A DNA stretch of 64,000 nucleotides, taken from assembly GCF_000143415.4 (NCBI RefSeq), contig NW_003314368.1, positions 454,792-518,791 of the forward strand. The letters run 5' to 3'. Below are positions 21,722 to 33,400 of this stretch, in pieces. Origin of the DNA: Selaginella moellendorffii. Taxonomy: Eukaryota; Streptophyta; Lycopodiopsida; Selaginellales; Selaginellaceae. The notes below the pieces were generated by a model that saw only the letters and a list, made by a program, of their open reading frames with translations, was not told the DNA's origin and ran no database searches. The number at the start of each line of letters is the position of its first letter. The stretch's first letter is position 1. The position numbers and the translations under genes were made by a program.

Positions 21722-24545
21722 GTGAGTGCTACTATTGGGCAGCCAAGAAATTTGGAAACCACTGCTGAGGAATCACACTCTCAATCACAGGCATCCCATG
21801 CTAGTGCCAAGGGCAATGCTGATTCCCTGCCTCGCGCTACAGCTCGTAGTACCTGGCCGTGCCCAAGACAATCCAGTCGCCATAGCAGCCATATCCGCCA
21901 CGTCGGACAAACGCGCTTGAACCCTATTTTTCAACCAAATGCGAGGCAAGAACTTGGCGCGGGAGGAATCCCTGGCGCTGCCAATAGAGCTTCTGATCCG
22001 GGAATGCACGAGCTCGGGTGTGCTCTGCGATGCGAGGCGGCTGCATTCGCAGATCGTGGCGAGCGGGAGGGATGTGGGACGGGACAAGTTCCTGGCCAAT
22101 CTGCTCGTGCAAATGTATGGCGCTTGCGGGAGCGTGGAGGATGCCGCGGTGGTTTTCCGCAGCATCCAGCAGCCCAATTCCTTCTCCTACAACATGATGA
22201 TCGCGGCGCTAGTCCGCAACGGCTGCGTGAGCTACGCGAGGGATTTGTTTGACACATCGCGGCTCGTGTTTGATACGGTCTCGTGGAATGCCATGATCAA
22301 GGGCTACATCGACAGCGGATGGATTGACGAGGCGAGGCAGCTGTTTGAGAAGATGCCACACAAGAGCACGTACGCCTCGAATGCTCTCATTGCAGCATAT
22401 GCCCGGACTGGGCAACCTGACGATGCCCAGCGCTTGTTTGAGACGATGACAGTGTCTGCCCGGCGTGATTTTTTCTCGTGGACGGGGCTCATGACCGCGT
22501 GATCTCAGGGTGGCGCCGTTTCAAAAGCAAAGAAGGTGTTTGATGCAATGCCCCTGTGGGACGTTGTGTTCTGGAACGTTGTGATATCAGCACATACCCA
22601 GAACGGGCATCTTAAGAAGGCAAAGGCTTTGTTCGACGATATGCTAGAACGAAGCACCATCTCGTGGAACGCAATGGTGCAGGCTTACTGCCGCAGTGGG
22701 TTTCTCGACGAAGCGTGGCTTTTTTTTTGAGAGCACTCGCGACAAGAATGTGGTGTTCTGGACGGGTATGCTGACCGCGTTTGCTCAGAAGGGTTATCTG
22801 GGCTAAGCCGCCAACTTGTTCCACACAATGCCCGTTCGGAACGTAGTTTCTTGGACTGCTATGCTTCAGGGGCTTGTGCATCTGGAAGATCTCGATGAGC
22901 CGGTTGGCTTTGCTGGAAAGATGCCACAACACAACGACATGGCATGATCATAGCTCATGCCCAGCACGGGGACACGAGGGCTGCCAAAGCCTGGTTCGAT
23001 GGGATGAGCTTCCGGAATGGTGTTTCCTGGGCTGCGTTGGTGGTTGGATTCTCGCAAGGAGGATGCTTGGCAGAAGCGCAAGCCTCGTTTTCAAGGATGC
23101 CTTTCCGGGATGCGGTGTCATGCAATGAGATGATACTTGCGCTCGGGAGCGCGGGGCTGATGCGAGACGCAAAGGTGGTGTTTGAAGAGGCGATTCTCGC
23201 GTGAGACGTTCTAACTTTTACTGCGATGTTGACGGCCCACGCCCGAGCTGGAAACGTGAAAGAGGCGAGACTTTGCTTCGAAAGAATGCCGCACCGCGAC
23301 GTGGTCTCGTGGAATTCCATGATCCAGGCCTACGCCCAGAACGACTGCGTAGACGAAGCACTGGACTTGTTTGCGAAAACACCCGAGCCGGACCTTGTGT
23401 GCTGCAATGCCATGATCCACGCCTTTCCTCGTAATGGTCTGCTCGACGACGCAAGATCTCTCTTTGACAGGATGGCCACCAGGAATCTACTGACTTGGAC
23501 TGGGATGATCACGTCCAGAAAGCCATGCAAGTCTTCTCGAGCATTCCGGACAAGAAGGACGTGGTTGTGTGGACGGCTATGGTGGCGGCGTATGCCAACA
23601 ACGGAGACATGGCAGGAGCTCGAACGGTGCTGGACAGGATACCTTGCCGAGACGTCCCGGCTTGGAATGCTGCGATCACGGGCTATGCCCTCAGCGGGTA
23701 TCCCAGGCAAGCACTGGATCTCTTTGCCACAATAGACGTGGAAGGACTGAGAGGAAGCGAGGTAACTTATATCGAGGTCTTAGATGCGTGCGGCAAACAT
23801 GTCCTCTATCCGACACGGGACAGAGATTCACGAAGGCTTGGCTGCTGGCTGCTCGGACAACGCAAACTCGATCAAAGTTGGCAATGCGTTGCTGAGCATG
23901 TATGGCAAATGCGGCCGGCTGGATCGAGCTTGGGAGATCTTCGTGTCCATGCAGCAGCAGCAGCAGCAGCAGCAGAAGCGTCATGGCTGCAAGCAGGAGG
24001 AGCTCGTGTGCTGGAACGCGATGGTGGCGGCGTATGCACAGAACGGCCACAACCCCGAGGCGGTGGAGCTGTTTCGAGTGATGAATGTGGAGGGCGTGGA
24101 GCCGGACGAAATCACGTTTGTGAGCTTGCTGTCGGCGTGCAGCCATGGCTGGAAACAGCGAGGTGGAGCTTTAAGTCGCACCAACGAGACTACCAGGGAG
24201 TTGACTCGGCTCCCACGCACTACATGTGTGTGATCGACGGACTGGGACGAGCAGCCATGGCCGAGCAAGCCGAGGACTTGATCCGACATATGCCCTTCCA
24301 CCCGGATCCAGTGGCGTGGGCGACTCTGTTGGGTAGCAGCGGTGTGGATGTGGGTGGTGACTGAGTGATGGAGCTCGATCCAGCCATCGCTGCCGTCTAC
24401 GTCTTGCTCGCAAACATCCACTCCAGGGACGAGGAGTAAGCCAGTTGGATCTCCTTTCCAAAGCTTTCGGAGAATGGAGACGGGGCGCAGCCGCGTTTCA
24501 GAGCTCGCCATCTTCAAGCTGCAACGACGGTGAGTATAAACTCGC
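21722..24545 (+). pseudogene. PLS-type pentatricopeptide repeat gene, broken (copy A)
   Basis: PPR proteins are organelle RNA-binding proteins; PLS-type members with E motifs typically specify C-to-U RNA editing. At least 13 PPR motifs can be followed: NSFSYNMMIAALVRNGCV, DTVSWNAMIKGYIDSGWID, RDVVSWNSMIQAYAQNDCVD, DVVVWTAMVAAYANNGDM and others. They are followed by an E-like tail with APTHYMCVIDGLGRA and, after a further break, LDPAIAAVYVLLANIHS near 24,375. In-frame stops occur at about 22,500, 22,728, 22,804, 22,946 and 23,202. Frameshifts lie near 23,505, 23,790 and 24,150, so it cannot encode a full protein. A Gln run (eight CAG codons at 23,952-23,975) interrupts one repeat. Its 5' end abuts the interrupted RNase H of the retroelement. 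An inverted second copy lies at 33,815-35,165. Confidence 0.85.
23952..23975 (+). repeat. (CAG)8 microsatellite in PPR copy A
   Basis: Eight CAG units encode a Gln run inside a PPR motif. The inverted copy near 33,910 has only about four. Confidence 0.85.
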
Positions 24546-24705
24546 TTCTCCTTGCGCTACTACTGGCTTTGTTTTCTTCTATCATGGCGACACTTTAGTC
24601 GCCGGGTGCAATTCATTCAACAGTCGTCGGCCAGGTCCTCCCGATCAAAAGATCTCAAAACAAAAATCTCCACTGAAAAGCTTGTCTTTTTGGTGATTAT
24701 TGCAG

Positions 24706-24885
24706 GCCGGAGTCGCGAGAAATGCGGCCGAGTGCATGGCCAAACTCGCCTTCGTTCTCATCAGTGTCGTAGGGGACGAAATAGCTGGTAAAGGAGGCAA
24801 TGATCTTTCCAAGTCGGATTTCTTCCTAGGAAATGCTGTGGTGGATCACTAGAAGGCTCTGGGCCTACCGACAAACGGTAGTAGC
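24706..24885 (+). pseudogene. pfkB-family carbohydrate kinase fragment (N-terminal substrate region)
   Basis: After an intron-like acceptor (ATTATTGCAG), the plus strand reads AGVARNAAECMAKLAF then LISVVGDEIAG, the Gly-Gly/Ala-Arg-Asn motif of pfkB sugar or nucleoside kinases. The frame then decays (a stop follows NAVVDH). Only one exon's worth is present. A second piece of what looks like the same gene lies on the other strand at 24,972-25,185. Confidence 0.6.
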
Positions 24886-24971
24886 TCTCTCTTCGTTTTG
24901 CTCCCAGTGTAGAAAACCAAAAAAAAAAAAAGCCTTTTTGTGAGTCATAGCTCATGAATTATTACGTTACA

Positions 24972-25185
24972 GCCCTGACGATACTGGAAACTGATGCTGG
25001 CTCGAACCACACTGGAACATTTGCTTGCTTCGCCACTGGAGTTTCTCCGTTAGCAATTGATGATCTATGAGAATTGGATAACCACTTACACTTGCAAGCG
25101 GTTTCCAGTGACTCGGGAGTGAGGTTGGCATCCAGCAACACAGCCGGTGCTGCTTGGATGAGAATTGTGAGATCCATTCCGAGGT
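24972..25185 (-). pseudogene. pfkB-family kinase fragment (middle region), opposite orientation
   Basis: On the minus strand, MDLTILIQAAPAVLLDANL then PESLETACK is followed by a short GT...AG intron. The next exon reads LAKQANVPVWFEPASVSSIV. 'VLLDAN' and 'PVWFEP' are typical of the central pfkB kinase fold. The ATP-binding DTxGAGD motif and the ends of the gene are absent. Its orientation is opposite to the piece at 24,706, so an inversion has broken this kinase. Confidence 0.6.
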
Positions 25186-25460
25186 CAAGTGTTTCTCCTG
25201 GAAACTTGATCAGGAGAAGAAAGTACTGCGGACGAAACTGTTTAGTGTCCTCGCTTATATATTGCCAAACGAGAAAGAACTGGCTGGTTTGGGAGAAACA
25301 CTATCGAGTCTTGACACTGCTCTAGTTCCTAGTGGCTGACCAAGGAGCAGCACTACATCCATCTCCATGTTAATGAATCACCCATTAAAATTTCAATTAG
25401 AGCTAAGTGGGATTGCCGCTTCTTATTAAAACAAAACAACCTCTCTTGTTGGCCGCTGAA

Positions 25461-26993
25461 TCAAGGACATGATTTTGCCAGTCGCGGGACGAGCATTAGG
25501 GGTTCTTCTCTGATTAAAACAATGCCAAAGTAAGCTTTCATATTGACCTCGTCCTTTCCATCTGGGAGGCTCCACTCAAATGTGTGCAGCATTGTAGCCA
25601 GAGCATAGTGCACCATAGTGAGACCCATGTTCAATGCGGGACACATTCTTCGGCCTGATCCAAAGGGTATCAGCTCGAAGTTCTGACCTGTGACTTGCAC
25701 ATCAGACTTTGTCTCCAGAAAACGTTTGGGATTAAACTTGTTGGCCTCGCTCCAAGTAGATTCATCTCTTCCAAGAGCATACGCATTCACCAGCAGCCCT
25801 GTTCCTGCAGGAATGTTGTATCCCCAGATGTTACAAGATTCCACGGATTCATGAGGAGCTAGCAAAGGTGCCGGAGGATGTAAGCGAAGTGTTTCTTTGA
25901 CTATGGCCTGCAGAAACTCGAGCTTTGGGATATGCTCCTCTTCCACGGTACCATTACTTCCAACAACCTCCTCCAGTTCTTGTTTTACTTCTTGCATTAA
26001 CTCGGGATTTCTCATGAGCTCGGCCAGAGCCCAATCCATTGTGACTGCGATGGCGTCTGTACCTGCTGCAAGCATATCCTGAGATGCGAAAACAACCAGT
26101 TAGTACTTCAAACTTCTCCCATGTCTTACCGAAGTCAACGCCTTGATTCTGGTATCATCTAGAACTCCACCAGCAATCAAAACGTCCATGAAATCCTTCA
26201 CCTCGTGATGAGACTCCCGGGTTTTCTTGTGCTCTTGAAGTTGCTCTCCAAGGTAGTTCACCAGTTGCGTTTGGAGCCACTTGATCCTGAAGACTTTGGG
26301 ATCAGCCCAGCTGAGGCATGGGATAAGATCCCCGATTTGCAGACCATTCCCAACTTTGGAGGCTTCATTGAGGTTGTTGAGGAATTCTTTCAGCTTTTCA
26401 GATTCACTACCTGAGGCGTCCGAAATGCTCTTGTTCAACACCATGCGGCTCATGGTGTTGAAGGCGAATTGGAAAAACCTGGAAGTCAGATCTACAGGTC
26501 TTCTCTGGCTGCATGCTTCCACAAGTTCCGTGATGAGCATGGACATTTCCAGCTTCCGCACGGGCTGGAACATCTGCACGCGCTTTGTAATGAAAAACTC
26601 AAGAGTGCAAATCTTCCTCAAATGCCTCCAGTGATCACCGTAAGGAGCCCATACCAAATCCGTCGCATCGTACCCAAAATACTTGGCTGCTGAGTTTGCA
26701 GGCCTGGAAGCAAATTCACGGTCATGAGTCTTGAGAACTTCTTCTGCAGCAGCTGGTGTCGAAGCTACTAGTGTCTTGATTCTCCCCAGCTGCAGGTACA
26801 TGAGCCCTCCATGCTGCTTTGCAAGCCGGAAAAGATACTCATGCGGAAGTTTCTTTCCTACCAAATGAATGTGGCCTATGATGGGCAGCGCTCTTGGAGA
26901 TGGTGGAAGACTTTGATTTCGCTTGTTAGTACACAAGAGCACAACTAGTATGAGAGCAAGCGTGAGCACAATTGTAAGTATCATTTCTAGCAT
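25461..26993 (-). CDS. cytochrome P450, A-type (CYP71 clan)
   Basis: This is an ER-anchored haem monooxygenase, likely of specialised metabolism; the substrate is not deducible. Exon 1 (26,130-26,993) starts with an N-terminal membrane anchor (ILTIVLTLALILVVLL) and a Pro-rich hinge (LPPSPRALPIIGH). It includes the C-helix WAPYGDHWRHLRKIC. After a 51-bp intron (26,079-26,129), exon 2 (25,461-26,078) gives the I-helix oxygen-binding groove AAGTDAIAVTMDWALAEL. It also gives the ExxR motif KETLRLHPPAP, the PERF-like FNPKRF, and the haem loop FGSGRRMCPA with the axial Cys. The spliced protein is 493 residues, normal for the family, with no stops. It is the only clearly intact gene within the nested insertion region. 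Confidence 0.92.
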
Positions 26994-27063
26994 ACTGGCA
27001 TGTGGAAGTAAGCTTAGTTCTTTATGTATACAGATTGGAATATACTTAGGTATCTTGCAACAA

Positions 27064-27080
27064 GTATATAAGTATATACC
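27064..27080 (-). promoter_or_regulatory. TATA-rich element upstream of the P450
   Basis: A TATATAAG-type sequence lies about 75 bp before the P450 start codon. The surrounding DNA is very AT-rich, so it may be fortuitous. Confidence 0.35.
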
Positions 27081-27129
27081 TAAGTTATTATATGTAGTTA
27101 TTATACACTTTCAATATCTTTTGTAGGAT

Positions 27130-29240
27130 CCCAATTGTGACAGACCATCAGGCACTGCAATGACTTTAAACATGAATACATATTCTGTCATATTTTAATA
27201 ATGGAAGGCCCAATTTAGAGTAAGCACTTTTTAAAAAAGTATGTTTACCAAACACCTTTACTATTATGCCTTTTGTGTTAATATTGTTTGGTCCTAAATA
27301 TTATTTATAGAAAGTGTTTAAATTTGTTTATTTGGCATGGAATATAGAGATTGTGTTGAAGACAATGGTGTTGGTCCCATGTCCAAATTCACAATCTAGC
27401 ACTATTCTATATTTAGTAAGTTTCAAATTTGTCCTAAAGATTAACTCCTGGTACTAAAAGTGGCCAAGAGTGAAAGTTCCTCAACAGAGGGTTTAAATGT
27501 ATAGTAGGGATAGTAGGTAAGTTAAGCATGGTTGATTAATCTGAGGTATAATTTAACTCCTACTTACGTGCTTGTTCTTGTTTTATATTTGACTTGGGTC
27601 TAAGCCCAAGTTCCACACCATGCTAGCTGATGAAATACCTATATTCTTGCGTTAGGCCACTGGAATACTAAAATAGTTCCAAATTTCATTTAGCTCGATT
27701 TTGTGTGTTAGTCCTGACATTGGGATGTTGGATGCAATTGTTCCAAGTCACTTCGTGCTTCTATCCCTTTGTTCTTTGGGTTGTACGCTCATAAGTCATT
27801 TTGTGCTCTAGTATTGTTGATGTTTAAATTTGAGTGAAATAGGATATTTATCCATAGAATTGATATTGAGTTTGATTAGACTCAATACATATAGTATTAA
27901 TAATTTGGCTATAGCTTTATATTATTAGCATTCATGTATTTGCTAGTTAATAATTATATTAGCTTTCAAATGAGTTGAGTGGCAAGTTTGAGTTAGCTGT
28001 GTTCTAAATAAGATTATTTAGTAAGGGTTAAGCTTTTAGTTTTTCCTTGAAAAATAATTGAGTTGTGGACTATATTAGCTTTGCAAAAGAAAAAGATTTT
28101 AAAGTTGTTGATTCCTTATTGGATTTAAGTTGAGAATATATCGATCATTGATGATTTCTCTTGTGTTTGTTATGAAGTGAATTATATTTTATTATGCACA
28201 AATAAATTCATGGAGGATTGTTTAGTGATCACTTATTAAGCATAACTTTGTTGTGCTTAGTTTTTGGATTGATGCAAATATACTCTTCTTTAGCTTTGGC
28301 ATTATTAAGTGTAGCTTTTGGATGTGTTAAGAAGGATATTGTGGGTTGCACCATGATTTTTTCTTTAACATTAACATTAGTTTATATAAGACTTGTGATC
28401 ATTGTTAAATAGGAGGTAAATATAAGCTTCTTTAAACTTTATGTTCTTTGAGTTTTATACTCTATGCTCTATTTGTTAAAAGGTGTTAGGGAAGGCATTT
28501 TTGGTTTATTAGCTTTGATGTTAAAGTTAGTATTTACATCCAACAATCATTGATGATGATTAATTATCATCTAGAATAGTTGATTATCCTTGTCAAAAGT
28601 TTTGCTTGATTATTATTGATATGTTCTTTTGGATGGTGGATTCTTTATTTAACAACAATTATGCATCTCTCTATTGATGGGATGATTGATAATCTTTCAT
28701 GATAGTTAGTTATTCAATTTGATGGCTTTTAGCTTTTCGCATTACCATATGTTTTTTTATGGATTGTTTTGGATTAGTCTCTTGAGTTTTAGACATTGGT
28801 AAAATGTTGCTGACACTTGCTTAAGCAACTTGAGTTCCTTCGTATTGTTGATTGATATCTATTCAAGTTGGCTAATGTAATAGTTAGCATAATCAAGTGT
28901 TTATTGATCTTGCCACATTCATTTTGTTTTGTTAATTATTACTATAGTTACTTTTGATAGATTTGATGTTTTTTCCTTTGGGTGATATATTCGTGAGGAT
29001 TTTGCTCACTAGTCAATACATTCTATAAGTTGTCTTTCATAAGTTGTTTAGCATACTATTTGTAATTTTTGATAGCTAAATTTTATCATTGATTCTTCTT
29101 GATGGTATACTTGCTATTGAGTTTCGTGGATGGTTAATCTTTTGTGTTCTAACTATAGTGATCTTGGTGGTTTCTATACTATAATTCTAGTTTATTGGAT
29201 GAAAACTGCATTAGAATACTTAAAATTAGTTTTGATGTAG
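27130..29240. other. AT-rich repeat debris, no gene
   Basis: No coding motif is recognisable. Bases about 27,240-27,360 match the spacer of the foldback repeat at 37,546-37,670 (shared ATGCCTTTTGTGTTA and TTTATAGAAAGTGT), so at least part is an old copy of that repeat. The rest is unassigned AT-rich sequence. Confidence 0.5.
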
Positions 29241-30060
29241 CTCTTCCATCATGAAGAAATATAGTCTATAAGCTTTGTCATAAAAATAAATAAATTTTCA
29301 CTTTATCCTTACAAGAATTATGAGACTAATAACTTTCCCACAATTCTAACCAAGAATGAATGTTTTGACTATCATAAACATCTAGTGATAATTTCCATTC
29401 CATGATACTATAATCTTTGGCATGTTTGATATACCAATAGTAATCATAAATACAAGATTGATTCAACCTTTAAGGTCTAAAAAAATTAAAAAATCTTTAA
29501 TGAGATAAACAAAATCCTTGAACCTCAATAATTTAGCAACTTTGCCACATTAGAACATCATTAAAAATCTTGGCTATCACTTATGCCATACTCCTTATCA
29601 AGATCTATATCCCATTCATTTACCATCCTTAAAAGAATATATTGCTCTGATACTAATGAAACAAACAAGGAGTGAATCCTAGGCTAACCTCCCAACTTTT
29701 AAAGCATTACAACTTTAAATCCCACAATCCATAGAATAGTGTTAAACTTTGGACTCATTATAACATCTAAATAAGTATATCCTAGCAAGAGCTCCTCAAG
29801 TGCCATTAGGGAAACCATGCACTAGCAATTCTTATTCAAATCTTGAAGTGTCTTACATGAATCCCTATATTCATTTTCTGCCTTTTATTTTGATTTTTGG
29901 GCCAAGAAAGGCCAAACCTTGTTTTGTAAAAAGTTTTCACAACCTTCGTTAGCCACAATGTCATTCCCCTAATCTGTACTCTTGGGGGTTGAGATTGGAA
30001 GACAATTGTCACATCTGCATACTTGCGTTCCTTGCGATAGGTGTTATATTGTGTTCACAT
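29240..30060 (-). mobile_element. remnant of a second element of the same Ty3/gypsy family, opposite orientation
   Basis: On the minus strand the primer-binding site TAGTATCAGAGC (about 29,643-29,654) follows an LTR end that resembles 37,921-37,949. Sequence leftward to about 29,390 follows the internal start of the first element (19,806-20,090), sharing ATTCTTTT-GGATGG, TGTGGYAA and TCAAACATGCCAA. No reverse transcriptase or integrase is visible, and the outer LTR limit is unclear. Confidence 0.55.
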
Positions 30061-31200
30061 GTGATACACTTTATATTTTACAAGAGATAGGTTCACCAAA
30101 AAACAAGACACAATACTTTTCTTTTATCTACTTTGGAAGTATTCATCCTACATAACTTTTAGTGTGGGATCCTGTGGAGATACATCTAAATGGTACCATT
30201 TTGCTGCTATCACTTGTATAAAATCTCTAGCTCGATTGTCTTGCCATCTTAAGTTACAATTCTTAGCACGGTCCATTGTTTCTTTCAGTGATCTTTTGTT
30301 GAGAGGAAAAAAAATATCCCTGCTGAGAAATCATGAGTATGGGTCTGGAGGTATAAGACAATTGTGACAGATATGTATCCTTATGTTTATATTAATATAA
30401 ATATGTATACAATACAATATCCTCTTGTCACCACAGTTATATATGTACAGCTATAGTGTACACTTTTATATTCTACAAGGGCCAATAAAGGATCTCACCA
30501 ATCTTCCTTGCAACAAGCAAGTATTGACAACACACACAACAAGTTGTGGGGGATCGAAGACGAACAAAGAGAAGATGAGGGACCACAGAGAGAGAAAAAT
30601 CCATGCATTGCATGATACGTCCCATGCCTCCCAATACAATTTTTATATTTACTGATAATAAAGGTTTACTTGTTAAATAAGTTTATTTATCTAGTCCCAC
30701 TTAGGAAATAAGTTTTTAAAAACTGTCCAAAACATTTGTAGCGGTCTATTGTCCCTTTCAATGATCTTTTGTGGGTCAGAAGGATCTAAATCCCTTGTAT
30801 TATGATGTTTTGGACAAATATATATACATTAAATCTGCACCTTAGATAGACGAGCAGAAATAGCATATTACTGAGAATGTCACTATAAATTCTATCCTTA
30901 ATTGCTTTGGAAATAACACTTTATGATTTAATAATCTTATATTTTCTGACAAGATTCTATGACTTGCAAGAAACACATAATTTTTATTTATAATTTCGTA
31001 CTGTGATCACTTCAACACATGTGTCTGTGACATTATTTCCACATTATGGCATAGTCATATTAAAGCATACTTCTATTATTAAATTACAACTCAAAAGGAC
31101 TTTGTCACGTGATCAAATCTAGGACAAAATAGAAATTATACATTGCTAGCAAAATGTAATGAAGATTTACTGCATCCACGATGAACGGCTGTGATGAAAG
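30061..31200. other. AT-rich region, no gene
   Basis: Bases about 30,262-30,300 and 30,738-30,777 share a short direct repeat (GGTCYATTGTYYCTTTCARTGATCTTTTGT). Nothing else is recognisable. Confidence 0.4.
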
Positions 31201-31319
31201 TTAAGTTAGGGTTAGGGCAGCTGCCGGCATTAGGGTTTTACAAAAAGTAGAGTGGGAGATTGGGAGTGACTGTGGGATCCATTGGTGTTGAATAGAATGC
31301 TGCCAATAGTAAGTTTTTT

Positions 31320-31490
31320 TCTCCTCCACTCCCACGCCACACCCAGCACCGCAGTGCCCATGCCACACCCAGCACCAGTGCCGCACCCACGCCGCATCCA
31401 GCGCCGCCACGCCCACGGCACGCCCAGCGCCCCCACACCCACGTCACGCCTAGGGCCACCGCGCCCACGCCACACCCAGCGTGACTTTGT
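31320..31490. repeat. GC-rich minisatellite, unit about 18-21 bp
   Basis: Imperfect tandem copies of a unit like GCCCACGCCACACCCAGC form a C-rich/G-poor island within AT-rich DNA. Open frames across it are artefacts of the repeat. Confidence 0.75.
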
Positions 31491-31779
31491 CTTCACAGAA
31501 GTCCTTGTGAATCCCTGATTCAATGAGTGTAAACGTTGTGATGCAGGCTAGCACTTGCAGGAGGGGCTTAAGATTTTTAAAGCCTATCCATTCTTTCTCA
31601 TCTCAAGGAGCCTTTGAGCTTGCAGCTCCACAGCAAAACCAAAACCTTGAGCTGCCTCATCGACTTCATGTTTCATTGGAGGCTTTGGAACGCTCCAGAA
31701 CATCACTCCATGATTTTGTAAGATGTAGTTGCAATTGTCATGGCTGACAAGCGCGTGCTTTTAGTGCATCTCACATTTC

Positions 31780-32342
31780 ATGTTCCATGGCCTGGATCCC
31801 GGCAACCACGAACACAACTTCAAGTGCTTGCCAGTTCTTGCTTTCACGGAGGCTTATGTGTATGAGGTCTGTAATTCCAAGAGCCCTATGGAGTATCTGA
31901 ATTGTTATGGGCACAGGTCGATGTAGAATACGAGAAAGCTCTAAAGAAAATGCAGGATATCCATGACCCAGTCAATGACGTGGATCCCTTTTATGGGCTT
32001 AAACTGGAACTCGCGGCTCGAAATCTCTGGACGGATAGGTACGTCTGATGTCCATTCAACTGGCTCAATCATTGCTTGAAACAATGCAGGATGGCAAATG
32101 AACTTTTGAAAGGATGCCATTACTTGAAACTAGAGCAATCCATTTGTCGTTCCAGTCCAGAAGATCAAATTTCAATCCTAGATGCACGCAGAGCTTTGGA
32201 GTTCAAATCAGCCGACTACAAGTTGCTCAACCTCTTGCTTTACAAAATGAGGGGAGAAGAGGTGAATGAGTTCCACTTCGGCTTTCTAGAGTTGTCAAAT
32301 CTTCTTGTGGAGTTGGCAGATAACTATTGTTCTACAGGCTGA
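31780..32342 (+). pseudogene. partial multi-exon gene of unknown function
   Basis: Three exons join in phase. The first, about 31,780-31,869, starts MFHGLDPGNHEHNFK and ends AFTEAYVYE. The second, about 31,919-32,039, starts VDVEYEKALKKMQDIHD and ends LAARNLWTDR. The third, 32,090-32,342, includes SILDARRALEFKSADYKLL and ends at a stop. Introns have GT...AG ends (about 50 bp). The coding quality is good and the sequence looks like a conserved plant protein, but I do not recognise the family. The abrupt end and the surrounding gene scraps suggest a truncated copy, although a short real gene is possible. Confidence 0.45.
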
Positions 32343-32349
32343 GTACATT

Positions 32350-32600
32350 TCCGTATGAAAAAGGCTAGAAAGTTAATACCCGTCATGTACTTTGCTTGCG
32401 CCAATGCCGACATTACAGCTCCAACCCATCTATCGCTGGGTTTCTCCTTTGCAAGCTTAAAAGCCCTGAAGAAGAAACAAAACAAATGTGAGAGACAACT
32501 TCAATCACCGTGAGTCAACGTTTTGTCAACGTGAATGCCACGGTGAGCTGGAGCAGGAGAACCAAAATCTGGCTGTCCAACCAATACTGCAATCGCTGAA
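32350..32600 (-). pseudogene. possible exon fragments of an unrecognised gene
   Basis: Minus-strand readings AFKLAKEKPSDRWVGAVMSA (about 32,460-32,400) and AIAVLVGQPDFGSPAPAHRG (about 32,595-32,540) look like separate conserved exons. They have no recognisable domain and no complete gene around them. The rest of 32,600-33,100 shows nothing. Confidence 0.25.
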
Positions 32601-33107
32601 TAAATGAACAATCACATTAAAGTGGAATTTTGAAAAATACCATAATATTGGTGGGGGCTAGGGCGGACGAAAACTGTTGAGACTGACGTATTCACGGTCT
32701 GTATTCCTAAGGTGGCTGTTTCTGTGTATCATGAGTCGTTTGTCGAACTTATTTCAGGTCCGAAACACAGCCAGCAAAGGAAAGAAGGGAGGCAAGAAGT
32801 TTTTTCAGGCCAGCGTTTTGCTTTGATCTGATTCCTTAGATAGGGATTGGATGACAAGGCTTTCAATGTTCAGCAAATCGTGTTTGTGTAGCTTTTTCTA
32901 CCGAACTCAATTTAATTCGATTCGCTCCTGTGCTTCTATGGTCCCGCAAAGGTGAGGATCACGCCTTCTGCAAGGTCAAGCGAGGATCAGAACGTTCTCA
33001 CGAACTTCTGGGTAAGAGATGTTTTTTTCCTCCTTTTGTGCTAGCTTCAGTGTCTAGATTGCAGCATGCAGGAAGTGGCAGATGTAATGCAGCCTCAAGA
33101 CGTAGGA

Positions 33108-33190
33108 GTCGTGACGAGAAGCTCAATCGCTGCCACGACGTGGTTTCCTGGACGAAATGCTTCTCAAAGGATGACAGGATCGAGGAGATA
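33108..33190 (+). pseudogene. PPR-like scrap
   Basis: The plus strand reads LNRCHDVVSWTKCFSKDDRI, which resembles one PPR motif (HDVVSW). It is too short to be sure. Confidence 0.25.
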
Positions 33191-33400
33191 GCGAGATCAC
33201 ATATTCTGATCCGGCGAGACGCCCAAGAGAGAAAGAGCATGGCGCGGGAGAGTGGGGGCTTAGGGTGAGGTGCCTGACCTCGGGTGTCCGAGCTCAGCCC
33301 GGGTACCGCGATCATAATTCTTCCAAAAAGTCTTTGGATTCTCTCGAATTCTAACAAAGTGAATTCCAGTCTGCTCCAATTGAAGTTTTGATGGAATTTT

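Noticed and set aside
31282-31518. Pro/His-rich open frame over the GC-rich island
   Set aside because: It is an artefact of the tandem repeat.
33240-33310. GC-rich stretch resembling a tRNA arm
   Set aside because: No complete tRNA fold or anticodon loop could be drawn.
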